From: Fimbriiglobus ruber
GTDB taxonomy: Bacteria > Planctomycetota > Planctomycetia > Gemmatales > Gemmataceae
DNA length: 64,000 nucleotides
Reading direction: 5' to 3'
NCBI RefSeq assembly: GCF_002197845.1
Contig: NZ_NIDE01000005.1
Coordinates: 434,001-498,000 of the forward strand
Part shown: one piece after another, positions 53,301-60,731 of the stretch
How positions within the stretch are numbered: position 1 is the first letter of the stretch
How the letters are laid out: each line of letters begins with the position of its first letter
The notes under the pieces: generated by a model
Database searches by the model: none
What the model saw: only the letters and a program-made list of their open reading frames with translations
What the model was told of the DNA's origin: nothing
Program-made: the position numbers and the translations under genes

Positions 53301-55578
53301 CCGGGACTTTCAGGAAAAGTTCCTGCGGAAGCAGATCGCTGAGTACGAGGAGTTGTTGTGTGACCGAGCGGCGGAAAAGGGCAAGAACCGGAACATCATC
53401 AAGACGCTCGAAAAACAGAAAGCCGCGAGGGAAGCCAAGCTGAAGGATTTGCTCGCCAGCGACAAAAAAGATGATGGTTTGGTGTTCGATGAGCTAGGGG
53501 TTGACCACATATTTATTGATGAATTTCAACAGTTTAAGAACATGGAGACTCCTTCGAAGATGGACCGCGTCGCGGGAATTCAGACTGGTGGATCAGAGCG
53601 AGCTTTCGATCTCTTCATGAAATCGCAGTACCTCCACGAGCAACACCCTGGGCATGGGCTTACTGGAGCCTCTGGAACTCCAGTGAGTAACTCGATGGTC
53701 GAGCTTTACACCCTCCAGAGGTACTTCGATCCCGAGGGATTACGAGACCGGGGTATCGAACACTTTGATGCCTGGGCAGCCACTTTTGGGGAAGTGGTCG
53801 AGACGATGGAGATTTCGCCGGATGGGCAAACTCTGAAGCCAAGAAGTCGCTTTGCAAAGTTCGTGAATCTTCCTGAACTCCAGCAGATGTTCCGGGCGTT
53901 TTCAGACGTGCAGACTACGGACATGCTGGATTTACCACGACCAAAGCTTGAGGGTGGAAAGGCCCAGGTCGTCGCTTGCCCAATGTCCGACGAGCAATCT
54001 GAGATCCAGCAGAAGCTGGTTGAGAGATACGAACGCATCCGGAGTACCAAAGTGGACCCCAGGGAGGACAACGCCCTCGCGATTACTACCGATGGCAGAA
54101 AGCTTGCCCTGGATGCCAGGATGATCTCTCCGAATGCAGAGGATTTCCCTGGCTCGAAAATCAACGCCCTGGTGGAGAACGTCTTCGCCATCTGGCAGAA
54201 AACGTCTGGTTCACGGGGAACGCAGATGATCTTCTCAGACATCGGGGTGAATCCCACGTCCTGGGGGTTTTCGGCTTATGACGAGGTCACAAAGAAGCTC
54301 ATTGCTCGGGGTATTCCACGGGAACAGATCGTGTCTATCGGTGAGGCAGATTCAGACGCGAAGAAGCAGGCGTTGTTCGAGAAAGTCAGAAACGGTTCGG
54401 TGCGGGTTCTTCTGGGAAGCACGGCGAAGTTAGGGACAGGAACCAACGTCCAGAAACGGCTCGTCGCGATGCACCACTTGGATGCCCCTTGGAAGCCGGC
54501 CGAGGTTGAGCAACGTGATGGGAGAATCCTCCGTCAGGGGAATCAGAATGCGGAAGTTTCGATCTACCGCTACGTCACCGAAGGAAGCTTCGACGCGTAT
54601 ATGTGGCAAGCGTTAGAAACTAAAGCTCGCTTCATTTCTCAGGTAATGACGGGAGAAAGTGGAGTTCGTCGCGCCGAGGATATCGGGGGACAAGAACTGA
54701 GCTACGCCGAGGTGAAGGCGATTGCTTCGGGGAATCCGGCCGTGTTGACTTTGGCCGAGGCTGACGCGGAATTGCAGAAACTCGCGGTTCTTCGGAGATC
54801 CCATGCGGATGAGCAATTCCTTGCAAGGAGAAACCTCCGGGAACTTCCACAGACCATTGAGAGGCTTGAGAAGCGGCTGGATGCGTTGACTTCAGATGCT
54901 GCCACTGTTGAAGGATCGAAGGGCATGACGGTGGGGAAGAAATCAGGGACCGAAGCGATCCTGGGCCAGGCGTTGAACCGGATACCCGATGAGGTGGACC
55001 GGAGGAGGTTGTTTCCCATTGGAGAATATCGAGGTCTTGCGTTTGGGCTGGAGAGACATCCAGGGGGTTCGGCTGACGTTTACCTAGAGGGGAGGGGGTA
55101 CAGAACAGCACTGTTGTCAAGAGAGTCGCAAGGGCCAAGGGCGGTGATGAACGCGCTGAACCGAATTGCCACGACTTACGACGAGCGGATCGAAGCGACG
55201 GGGAAAGAACTTGCCGTGGTGCGGGGGCAGCTTTCGGATTACGAAGCACGGTTAGGGAGGGTGTTTGCTCACTCAGGGTACATGGAAGAGCTTTCGGGGT
55301 TGCGGGATCGGCTGAAAATCGCGTTGTCAGGGACGCCAGCAGAAGGCGAGCCCACAGCAGGAGAGTTGGCGGAGAAGATCAAGACGCTTCGGGAATCGCA
55401 GGTGGTTGAAGCACCGATGCGAGTGAAATCGAAACCGAGAGTCGAAGTACGGCGACGGGTGGAGCTAGAACCAGAGGCGAAAGAACCAACAACGGAAATG
55501 CCCGAGCCGGAGGAAGCTCCGCCGGTTTCGCACCGGATGCAAGTGCGAAGGGGCGGTACGCAGATGTCGCTGTTTTGA
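50341..55578 (+). CDS. Giant methylase-helicase fusion, DarB-like antirestriction type
   Basis: The 1745-residue protein starts at ATG 50341 (AAAGG upstream; an in-frame ATG at 50419 is possible). Order of domains: a disordered N-terminus with SLFDSELP and SLFDEV; an N6-adenine methylase-like Rossmann domain (VLEPGAGIGRF at 219-229; GNVPF at 277-281 in place of NPPF/Y); and a superfamily 2 helicase with Walker A VGAGKTG (Lys901), DEFQ at 1060-1063, SGTPVSNS, and motif VI EQRDGRILRQGNQN near 1390-1404. A coiled-coil region and a tail ending in QMSLF follow. Phage P1 DarB and similar proteins of conjugative elements have this layout and protect incoming DNA from type I restriction. Role here is inferred from that. 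Confidence 0.85.
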   Translation: MPQVQYSLHFPSTPSTNESELTHVPVMAKSKVNPSLFDSELPPEERSRTFAERVTPPSAKPFTERVRSSRPSLFDEVNAEPDIRDEPLALPPPAQPVPPRPVPTVAAGPMGKAKDLLAAIKTLKKLERLRCIPDDGEREVLSRFCGFGPVALHIFPDPVTGKYKDGWEQIGEELRGLLTPEEYASVKRTTFSQFFTSPVVMAAMHEGLARLGVAPGATVLEPGAGIGRFMNQGDYAYIGVELDSITGRIARLLHPKADIRIESIQDTRLPQIDAVIGNVPFADVKLEHNGQKFSLHDYCFAKSVDSLKPDGVLTLVTSHYTLDKINGAVREYLAERADFLGAIRLPSDAFKKEGTSVVTDIVFMRKRALDEPPRHVDEWLKAEPTEIEGRSLPINSYFKRHPEMVLGTYSGKDSLYGEGYSVLSNGDLAEQLRIAIDRLPRFGRVEARNSNGANSPQLKPFVPPPPEKHISEGSFFVHDSRIHQMVDGQAAPVVYGGSELWTHGGLVGRRMCALIGLRDLARRVLQSQNEGWPEAARNDARKKLNQSYDAFKSAYGAINKTTVSESKDGTQIRRMPNIVKFREDPDAMLVLALEEYDDATGDAKKAPIMQRDVVGKTPPITSVTSAEEGLLVSLDQKGAVDLPFISQLYGKAEAAVISELGDLVYFDPESKAWQTADEYLSGNVRHKLVVAEKAGVERNIEALKAVQPEDVLPGDIDANLGAPWIPVADIQTFATELFRVEPDSITIGHLAKDAVWSVEGDYSAERSVAVTADYGTSRANGIWLLSLALNMKSPVIYDPDPSDPDKRVVNQEATLAAKEKQRAIKEQFKSWVFTDPDRTERLVRLYNDNFNNLRPRQFDGSHLDFPGMSQALTLRQHQKDAVWRIMSGGNTLLAHAVGAGKTGACSAGAMKLKQAGLAKKSLIAVPNHLLEQFAREFQQFYPNAKLLVASKDDFTKERRKFLTAKIASGDWDAIIVTHSSFERIGMSRDFQEKFLRKQIAEYEELLCDRAAEKGKNRNIIKTLEKQKAAREAKLKDLLASDKKDDGLVFDELGVDHIFIDEFQQFKNMETPSKMDRVAGIQTGGSERAFDLFMKSQYLHEQHPGHGLTGASGTPVSNSMVELYTLQRYFDPEGLRDRGIEHFDAWAATFGEVVETMEISPDGQTLKPRSRFAKFVNLPELQQMFRAFSDVQTTDMLDLPRPKLEGGKAQVVACPMSDEQSEIQQKLVERYERIRSTKVDPREDNALAITTDGRKLALDARMISPNAEDFPGSKINALVENVFAIWQKTSGSRGTQMIFSDIGVNPTSWGFSAYDEVTKKLIARGIPREQIVSIGEADSDAKKQALFEKVRNGSVRVLLGSTAKLGTGTNVQKRLVAMHHLDAPWKPAEVEQRDGRILRQGNQNAEVSIYRYVTEGSFDAYMWQALETKARFISQVMTGESGVRRAEDIGGQELSYAEVKAIASGNPAVLTLAEADAELQKLAVLRRSHADEQFLARRNLRELPQTIERLEKRLDALTSDAATVEGSKGMTVGKKSGTEAILGQALNRIPDEVDRRRLFPIGEYRGLAFGLERHPGGSADVYLEGRGYRTALLSRESQGPRAVMNALNRIATTYDERIEATGKELAVVRGQLSDYEARLGRVFAHSGYMEELSGLRDRLKIALSGTPAEGEPTAGELAEKIKTLRESQVVEAPMRVKSKPRVEVRRRVELEPEAKEPTTEMPEPEEAPPVSHRMQVRRGGTQMSLF

Positions 55579-55764
55579 TCATTCTTGATGTGGCGCTTTT
55601 CGCTGCACCTCGACATTCACTCCCTTTCCCTTCCCATCAACGTCCACGTCAACCCGAGGGGTTTTCACGTGGACATCGGGCTTGTCCTTCTCGGTGGCCG
55701 GTGGGGGTGGGGATGGTTGGCAGCCGACGAACAAAAGTACCGGGAGAAGCAGGAAGCGACGCAT
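55579..55764 (-). CDS. Small lipoprotein
   Basis: ATG 55764 lies seven bases after AGAGGA. The 61-residue product has a lipoprotein signal (RRFLLLPVLLFVGC; the Cys would be lipidated), then a Pro-rich and Val/Asp-repetitive tail (HVKTPRVDVDVDGKGKGVNV). Its stop is one base from the end of the DarB-like gene (convergent). Tiny lipoproteins on mobile elements sometimes act in surface exclusion; here this is only a possibility. Confidence 0.6.
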   Translation of the reverse strand: MRRFLLLPVLLFVGCQPSPPPPATEKDKPDVHVKTPRVDVDVDGKGKGVNVEVQRKAPHQE

Positions 55765-56286
55765 TAGGAGTTCCTCTCTGGAGTACGCTTCACGACTTTG
55801 GTTGCGTGCAGCAAGTAAGCAAGCTCAAGCAATACTTTCTGAACAGGGCGGGTGGGCTTGGGTTTACGAATGCGGGAAAGGGTGGCTGGCATCGGTTGCT
55901 CCTATGGGTTGCTTCCGTTCGATTGAGGAAATGCACGGCTTGTGCCGGGACGGGATTTTCAGCGCAACCCTCCTTTTCAAGCATTTCCGGCCGGCAGGAT
56001 GGGAAAATGGGGCGTAGAGGAGCCCGAGGTAAGGAAGGGAACTTCGCTTCGGTCGAAATGCGGTAGGCAGCAGGTAAAAGTGCTATCCGAGAGGTAAGGC
56101 TTACCGCCCTCTTTCGTAAGAGGAGGCGTCAAACGCTTGGATTTGAGCTCTGTTCGAGGCTGCGGAACGAATCATCGCGGTTGGCATGGCGGCTGCTTTA
56201 CCTTCTCCCGTCGAACACCATCTTGAGCCAGGGCACCCGGCTCGCTTCTCACTTTTAAACGCACTTCACCCTGACGCATCAACGAG

Positions 56287-56319
56287 AGCCGGTGACTTCG
56301 GTCGCCGGCTTCTTCTTTT
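56287..56319 (+). terminator. Intrinsic terminator with TTCG tetraloop
   Basis: A 10-bp stem (one G-T pair) closes a TTCG tetraloop (56287-56310) and is followed by TCTTCTTTT. This is the clearest rho-independent terminator in the window. No protein gene precedes it: the 55768-56286 stretch shows no convincing coding sequence on either strand, so the terminated transcript could be non-coding. Confidence 0.8.
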
Positions 56320-56417
56320 GACTGAACATAACGCTGGACCGGAACTACGTTCTGCGCTAGGGTCGGCTCACGCATGGGCAATGAAGCCGTGTGGGCGAGA
56401 TTAACGGACGGTTGAAG

Positions 56418-56720
56418 ATGACGAAGATAAAAACAGCCATGCCAGTCACTGCGAAGAAGTCCTACAAGGAAGGCCACGTTGCACTCGGCATCAGCCTCAA
56501 ATGCCGTGGGTGGAACAGCGATAGCGCACGGATTGAGGGCGGCGCAGACATAACTAGTGCCCAGGCACGCGAGCTTGCTGTCGCGCTGGTGCAGTGGGCC
56601 GATAAGGCAGATGCCAAGGTGGCGGCAAAGGCTGAATCTGAGGAGCGCCGCCACAAGTGGCGTGAACGAGAAATCGCGGCTGGCCGGATGAAAGTGTTGA
56701 AATTAGGATCAACGATTTAA
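56418..56720 (+). CDS. Small protein of unknown function
   Basis: The frame is open from GTG 56391; I choose ATG 56418, giving 100 residues. A beta-rich first half (HVALGISLKCRGWNSDSARI) is followed by helices (ITSAQARELAVALVQWADKA) and a charged C-terminus (EERRHKWREREIAAGRMKVL). It lies just after the terminator at 56287 and before the RHH gene. No family recognised. Confidence 0.55.
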   Translation: MTKIKTAMPVTAKKSYKEGHVALGISLKCRGWNSDSARIEGGADITSAQARELAVALVQWADKADAKVAAKAESEERRHKWREREIAAGRMKVLKLGSTI

Positions 56721-56736
56721 ATGTATGGTAAACGAC

Positions 56737-56952
56737 ATGGCCAATAAAGTAGCAGTAAATACAGCGATTACGCCCAAGGCGTGGGATATCCTGAAGGAAA
56801 GGTCAGCAATGGCTGGCGTTAGCCAAGCGAAACTGTTGCGCGACATTATCCATGCCGGCTTAGGGATGCCGGAGGAGCGACATCCTTTGGAAGCCATTAT
56901 CCGTCGAATAGTTCATGAGGAGTTATCGACGAGAAATCCAGAGTCCGCATGA
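56737..56952 (+). CDS. Ribbon-helix-helix (CopG/Arc-type) DNA-binding protein
   Basis: From ATG 56737 (or 56725) the product is 71 residues: VAVNTAITPKAWDILKERSA (beta strand and helix 1), GVSQAKLLRDIIHAGL (helix 2), then a C-terminal helix (HPLEAIIRRIVHEEL). This is the typical RHH pattern of small dimeric repressors. Its stop overlaps the next start by four bases (ATGA), so it is coupled to the HTH gene at 56949. Confidence 0.7.
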   Translation: MANKVAVNTAITPKAWDILKERSAMAGVSQAKLLRDIIHAGLGMPEERHPLEAIIRRIVHEELSTRNPESA

Positions 56953-57125
56953 CCCCGGCCGAACTCCGCAGAATCGGCGAACGACTCTACGGTCCACGGT
57001 GGCAAGCAAAAATGGCGCGGGTACTTCCGGTATCGACTCGATCTATCCGTCACTGGCTTTCCGAGAAACGGAAGATGCGGCCGGTGATCGCGGAGCGGAT
57101 TCGGAGCCTCAAGCCTGAGATTTGA
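56949..57125 (+). CDS. 58-residue HTH protein
   Basis: It begins in the ATGA overlap with the RHH gene. The sequence MTPAELRRIGERLYGPRWQA, ARVLPVSTRSIRHWLSEKR and MRPVIAERIRSLKPEI reads as a compact helix-turn-helix of the kind used by small phage and plasmid regulators (a Cro-like fold is plausible). Two adjacent tiny DNA-binding proteins translated together could form a control switch. Confidence 0.7.
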   Translation: MTPAELRRIGERLYGPRWQAKMARVLPVSTRSIRHWLSEKRKMRPVIAERIRSLKPEI

Positions 57126-57174
57126 CATCTGCGTCGGGGTGAGATACTCCTCGGTTCGCCTGCCTGCCGCTTCC

Positions 57175-57210
57175 GTTCGGTTGCCGGTGGGCAGGTATTT
57201 GCAACCGAAC
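57175..57210 (+). promoter_or_regulatory. 10-bp inverted repeat just upstream of a ribosome site
   Basis: GTTCGGTTGC (57175-57184) and GCAACCGAAC (57201-57210) are perfect complements. The right arm directly touches AAAAGGAG, the ribosome site of the gene at 57224, so folding or protein binding here could control its translation or transcription. It could be the operator of the adjacent HTH/RHH proteins (inference). Confidence 0.5.
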
Positions 57211-57223
57211 AAAAGGAGTTCTT

Positions 57224-57805
57224 ATGGCCAAACGCGGTCGAATCGTTCCACAAGCACCCACGGAAACAAAGGCAGAAACCTCAGCTACTTCAGCAGCAGA
57301 AACCACTTCTGAAACCTCGGCACCCACGGAGACTACGGCGCTCGCTCTTCCTTCTGAAACACTTCCCCCAGGAGCGACGGACTTCGATCCGGGTTCGTTC
57401 GAGCCTTCGGAGATCGTGAACCAGGTCGCGGAAGCCACGCGGATGCCGGAGAATGGTCGTGAGCCAAAGCAGTTCACCCCGGCGCCGGACCCGTTCGACA
57501 TCCAGTCGGTGTTCACGGATGACAACGCGGTTCACCTTGGGAACAGCCACAGGCAGAGGGCGTATTTCGTACATTTCGATCACAAGCCTGCGCCCGGCCC
57601 GAACGGTGAGAAGCATCCAGCGTTAGCAGCGTTGCAAGACGCAGGGTTTAAGTGGAGAGAAGTTGGTGACGGTTCGTTTGCCTGGAAGAAGCCGTGGGCT
57701 GGTAATCAGTTCAGTTACGTTGAGGAGCAGGATAATCGCAGGCTAGTGAATCAAGTGGGAGCGTTGCTCGGGCCGGTGAAGCACGAAGAGCGGGTGCCGG
57801 ATTGA
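57224..57805 (+). CDS. Protein of unknown function with Ser/Thr/Glu-rich N-terminus
   Basis: A strong AAAAGGAG precedes ATG 57224. The 193-residue protein has a low-complexity N-terminus (ETSATSAAETTSETSAPTET, residues 10-45). A compact domain from about 85 on follows, with aromatic and His residues: HLGNSHRQRAYFVHFDHKP and DAGFKWREVGDGSFAWKKPW. The latter pattern is common in small phage or plasmid proteins that may bind DNA or ligands. No certain family. Confidence 0.65.
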   Translation: MAKRGRIVPQAPTETKAETSATSAAETTSETSAPTETTALALPSETLPPGATDFDPGSFEPSEIVNQVAEATRMPENGREPKQFTPAPDPFDIQSVFTDDNAVHLGNSHRQRAYFVHFDHKPAPGPNGEKHPALAALQDAGFKWREVGDGSFAWKKPWAGNQFSYVEEQDNRRLVNQVGALLGPVKHEERVPD

Positions 57806-57888
57806 GATTAAGGAGGTGGTGGGCGTCTCGGCTTCGCCGCCGCCACCTCCAGCACTCCGCTACGCTACGGTCCCTGCGGGACGTCTGC

Positions 57889-58388
57889 TTACGGCGGCTG
57901 ACGCAAGCCCCGTTTCCGGGCGTAATACTGCCGGTGATACGCGTTTCGGCGCAGTCTCCGCTCTTCAGCGGTCATGATTGGGAGCCGTCCGCCCTGCCGC
58001 TGCATCACTGACGCGGGTAAGCCATTCTCGACGACCTTGCGGGCTTTTTCCCGCACATAGTCCGGCTCGAAACCTGCCGCCCAGCACCACCACTCGAAAT
58101 CGCTTTTGTCAAAGAACCAGCGGTGTGTTTCATCGAGGATGTACTGCTTCTTACCTTCCTGTTTTGCGCCTAACTCTCGGCATCTACCCGCAAGGCATTC
58201 CAGCATGACCGTGAGCTTCGCGATGGCGAGGCGCTGTTCGGGAGTTGTGTGAGTCGAGTGTTCGCCCGAGGGCAGCCAGAACTTGTCCGTCTCGCCTTTT
58301 GCAGTGGTTCCGTTTCGCTCTCCGGCCGGAGGGCAGATCGTCGCCCCCGTTCTTTCAGAAACCGCGCAATCCTTTCTTCGTCGGTCAG
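57889..58388 (-). pseudogene. Element-type accessory gene with a frameshift at a G-run
   Basis: The C-terminal part is clearly coding: GEHSTHTTPEQRLAIAKLTV, CRELGAKQEGKKQYILDETH, FFDKSDFEWWCWAAGFEPDY, ending in basic RRNAYHRQYYARKRGLRQ. Its natural N-terminus, LTDEERIARFLKERG, lies in another frame and starts at CTG 58388, which overlaps the stop of the upstream gene (CTGA). Joining them gives ...LKERGATICPPAGERNG and needs a -1 shift at the five-G run (58344-58348). A lost G, a sequencing error or real frameshifting are all possible. Confidence 0.6.
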
Positions 58389-59413
58389 GCGCTGCCCGTT
58401 TGAGACAGCGCCTGAGCTTCCCCCAAGGGAGACTTTGCCTCCGCTCGTTTGAGACGGCTGGCGACGAACGCATCCAGATCCTCGACGGGTACGTCGTAGT
58501 CACTGGCGATGGACTCCCGGCTCTGGCCGTTGACGAGCATCTTCTGAATGTCGGACCAGTCATCGGGTGAGAGTGGTGAAGGCTTCCAGCAAGCGGCGGG
58601 GCTAATCGCGGTTACTCCACCGTCTACCGAAGTTTCTTCCTTCGGGCGGTCAAGTTCCTGGCCGGTGCTATTCGGTTCCCCAAGGTCTACTGTTTCCAGC
58701 TTTTTCTTCTCCCAGAACCAGATACCGCTACACTGGCTCGCAGTTTTGCCGATCGCCTTACCGATTTCTGCGTAGGAGGCCCCCGTTTGCTTCATCTCGA
58801 TCAGTTTCTGCTTCTGCCAAGGCTCCCACTGGTAGTTTGAACGAGGAACACCTTCCCGTGGTCCGCGGTTCTTTTCGATCCCGTGCTTTGCACGAAAGCG
58901 GATAACGGTGTCACGACTGACGCCGAGGTGCTTTCCGATCTCCTCGTCCGTCATGCTCTCAGCCAAGCGGCGAATCTCCTCGACTTGGTTATCTGAGATG
59001 AAAGTCGACTTTTGAGGTGCCTTGGCCGTTACAGTCTGTCCTGGCTCTTCCCACGCTTGGTCCCGCTCCTCCTTGATCTCGGGGCGGACTTCCCGCTTGA
59101 ATTCAGGATTGTCTGCGAGCCTGGTGTTGAACGACCCGAGCTGCTTCAGGTCCTCAATGTCATTGAGGGCATCATTCAACAGGTAGGACTGGGCCTCAAC
59201 CTCCTCACGGAGTTGGTCCTCGCTTTTCCCGATCACGCCAAGACCGAGGTCTTCGAGCTGCCTGATCGCCTGCTTAACTCGCTCAGGGATTTCTTTCTCG
59301 AAGAAGAGTGCCCAGCCCTTGATGATACCGAGTTCGAGGTAAAACTGATTTTCGCTGGAAACGGTCACACGGCTTTCTCCCCAGCCCCTCGGCGCAACGG
59401 ACGCAAACTTCAT
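58385..59413 (-). CDS. Multi-helix-turn-helix DNA-binding protein
   Basis: 342 residues from ATG 59413. Three HTH-like units are visible: MTDEEIGKHLGVSRDTVIRF (about 155-180), TGASYAEIGKAIGKTASQCS with WQKQKLIEMK before it (Myb/SANT-like, about 210-245), and GQSRESIASDYDVPVEDLDA (about 295-320). The N-terminal part is helical with a Leu-rich coiled coil (AIRQLEDLGLGVIGK, LLNDALNDIEDLKQ). Domains like these suggest a regulator or a DNA-organising or initiator protein. It is transcribed divergently from the small-gene run that starts at 59579. Confidence 0.7.
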   Translation of the reverse strand: MKFASVAPRGWGESRVTVSSENQFYLELGIIKGWALFFEKEIPERVKQAIRQLEDLGLGVIGKSEDQLREEVEAQSYLLNDALNDIEDLKQLGSFNTRLADNPEFKREVRPEIKEERDQAWEEPGQTVTAKAPQKSTFISDNQVEEIRRLAESMTDEEIGKHLGVSRDTVIRFRAKHGIEKNRGPREGVPRSNYQWEPWQKQKLIEMKQTGASYAEIGKAIGKTASQCSGIWFWEKKKLETVDLGEPNSTGQELDRPKEETSVDGGVTAISPAACWKPSPLSPDDWSDIQKMLVNGQSRESIASDYDVPVEDLDAFVASRLKRAEAKSPLGEAQALSQTGSA

Positions 59414-59578
59414 GCTGGTGAAACTGCGCCCGCTGCGCGGAGAGGCCGTCTAGAGATGATCACCAGCGGGGTGAGAGTAATTCAGCAGAAGGCGAAGCGC
59501 AATATGGCAGATGTGCAACAGGCGAACGTTCAAAGAAAGTGCTTTGCAGAGAAATGCGTTTCGTGATATGCATTTCAG

Positions 59579-59719
59579 ATGAACGCAAAAGAACACATTA
59601 GTATCTGCAAGGAATGCGAGCGAGGCTTCAAGCCCGTAAGGGAATGGCAGCGCTTCTGCTCGGCGCTCTGTCGTCTTCGAGCACATCGGAAACAGAAACA
59701 GGAAAGGACCAAGCCATGA
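59579..59719 (+). CDS. 46-residue zinc-finger protein
   Basis: ATG 59579 to TGA 59719. The sequence has CKEC, fifteen residues later CSALC, and a basic tail (RAHRKQKQERTKP): a CxxC...CxxxC zinc-binding pattern. Its stop overlaps the next start by four bases (ATGA), supporting translation. Likely a tiny nucleic-acid-binding accessory protein. Confidence 0.65.
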   Translation: MNAKEHISICKECERGFKPVREWQRFCSALCRLRAHRKQKQERTKP

Positions 59720-60018
59720 ACCAACTCACCGACTGGAAACGCTGCTACGAGCTTTGGGGTGCCTTGATGTACCACGAGGCGGCCGAGACTGGCTACGACG
59801 CGGAAGCCGCGGCCGGACCGCGTGCGGCCTACGACCGGGCGTACAGCGAGTTCCGCGAGAAGTACGGTGAGGCGTTCAACCCGGACTGTGAGCCGGAGAC
59901 GAGCATTCTGGAAGACATCAGAGAGCTCGGATTACGGTTGCTATACGGGAGATACCTCGATACCTGCCGCGGCCGAGGGATGGAGTTCGAGGAGTGGGTG
60001 GCGGGGCAGGCAGTATGA
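59716..60018 (+). CDS. Small helical protein, function unknown
   Basis: 100 residues, starting in the four-base overlap with the zinc-finger gene and ending in a four-base overlap with the next. Aromatic-rich helices (DWKRCYELWGALMYHEAAET, AYDRAYSEFREKYGEAF) and an acidic C-terminus. No motif recognised. Confidence 0.6.
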   Translation: MNQLTDWKRCYELWGALMYHEAAETGYDAEAAAGPRAAYDRAYSEFREKYGEAFNPDCEPETSILEDIRELGLRLLYGRYLDTCRGRGMEFEEWVAGQAV

Positions 60019-60305
60019 ACATCGACGGGAAACCGCTCACCGACCTGATTAACGAGCTGCCCTACGGCAAGTTCGGCGAGATCGTCCGCAAAGAGATCGA
60101 TCCCTTATGGGGCAAAAATCAGAATGACATGAAAGCATTTCGGGTCGTTATGCGTTACGTCCCAAAGCAAGAGCCAGAGGAACACGCGGTAACGGTCGAG
60201 GCCAAGGATGAAGAGGAAGCAAAAAAGCTTGCTTACGACCAAGCAGCGGACGAATTGAGTTACGAAGAACTATGGGTTCACAAGCTGACTGAGATCGGAG
60301 GCTGA
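60015..60305 (+). CDS. Small protein, function unknown
   Basis: 96 residues from ATG 60015 (coupled to the previous stop). An N-terminal helix (LTDLINELPYGKFGEIVRKE) precedes a beta-alpha unit (AFRVVMRYVPKQEPEEHAVT, VEAKDEEEAKKLAYDQAA) that resembles small double-stranded-beta-plus-helix domains. No signal peptide. Confidence 0.6.
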   Translation: MNIDGKPLTDLINELPYGKFGEIVRKEIDPLWGKNQNDMKAFRVVMRYVPKQEPEEHAVTVEAKDEEEAKKLAYDQAADELSYEELWVHKLTEIGG

Positions 60306-60307
60306 CC

Positions 60308-60541
60308 ATGCCGCCCTTACCATTTCCCATCACCGTTCCCCGAGCCACCCCGCCAGCGACACCTCCCGTTGAAGGCCATCTCGCCATTCTTCGGCGTCTG
60401 TTCCTGCGGTCAGAGGTGAAAAACGGAGTGCTTACGCCGCACGAGTCACGGCTCGGTCTGGAGAGCGTGGCTGCGCTGGAGCGGATGCTGGACGAGAAGC
60501 ATGTGGAGCGGATCAAGGAAGGAGGATGTGCGGTTGACTGA
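60308..60541 (+). CDS. Small protein with Pro-rich N-terminus
   Basis: 77 residues; the start lies two bases after the previous stop, behind GGAGG. A Pro-rich N-terminus (PLPFPITVPRATPPATPP) is followed by helices (GHLAILRRLFLRSEVKNGVL, LESVAALERMLDEKHVERI). Function unknown. Confidence 0.55.
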   Translation: MPPLPFPITVPRATPPATPPVEGHLAILRRLFLRSEVKNGVLTPHESRLGLESVAALERMLDEKHVERIKEGGCAVD

Positions 60542-60731
60542 GTCGCTTTTGATTGCTTGGTATGCCTGCGGGTGGGTAGGGGTTGCGTGCTACGCCATCT
60601 ACATTGAGCAGATTTCTCTCGTTGAATTGTGCGGGCTGCTTGTGCTCGGGCCGATCTCAGCGATGACGGGACTGCTAATTCTGATCTCCGAAAACCTCAG
60701 CCTTAACCCCATTCTTTGGAGGAAGCCGTGA
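60534..60731 (+). CDS. Two-helix small membrane protein
   Basis: I propose TTG 60534, eight bases after AAGGAGG and overlapping the previous stop; GTG 60528 is an alternative. About 65 residues with two transmembrane helices (LLIAWYACGWVGVACYAIYI and ELCGLLVLGPISAMTGLLIL). The frame ends in a four-base overlap with the next gene (GTGA). Confidence 0.55.
   Translation: MTESLLIAWYACGWVGVACYAIYIEQISLVELCGLLVLGPISAMTGLLILISENLSLNPILWRKP

Noticed and set aside
55790-55984. 64-codon minus-strand frame after the lipoprotein gene
   Set aside because: No ribosome site, irregular composition and no conserved pattern; left as non-coding.
56172-56654. 160-codon minus-strand frame across the terminator at 56287
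   Set aside because: It overlaps the terminator and the plus-strand small gene, and has no start signal or family features.
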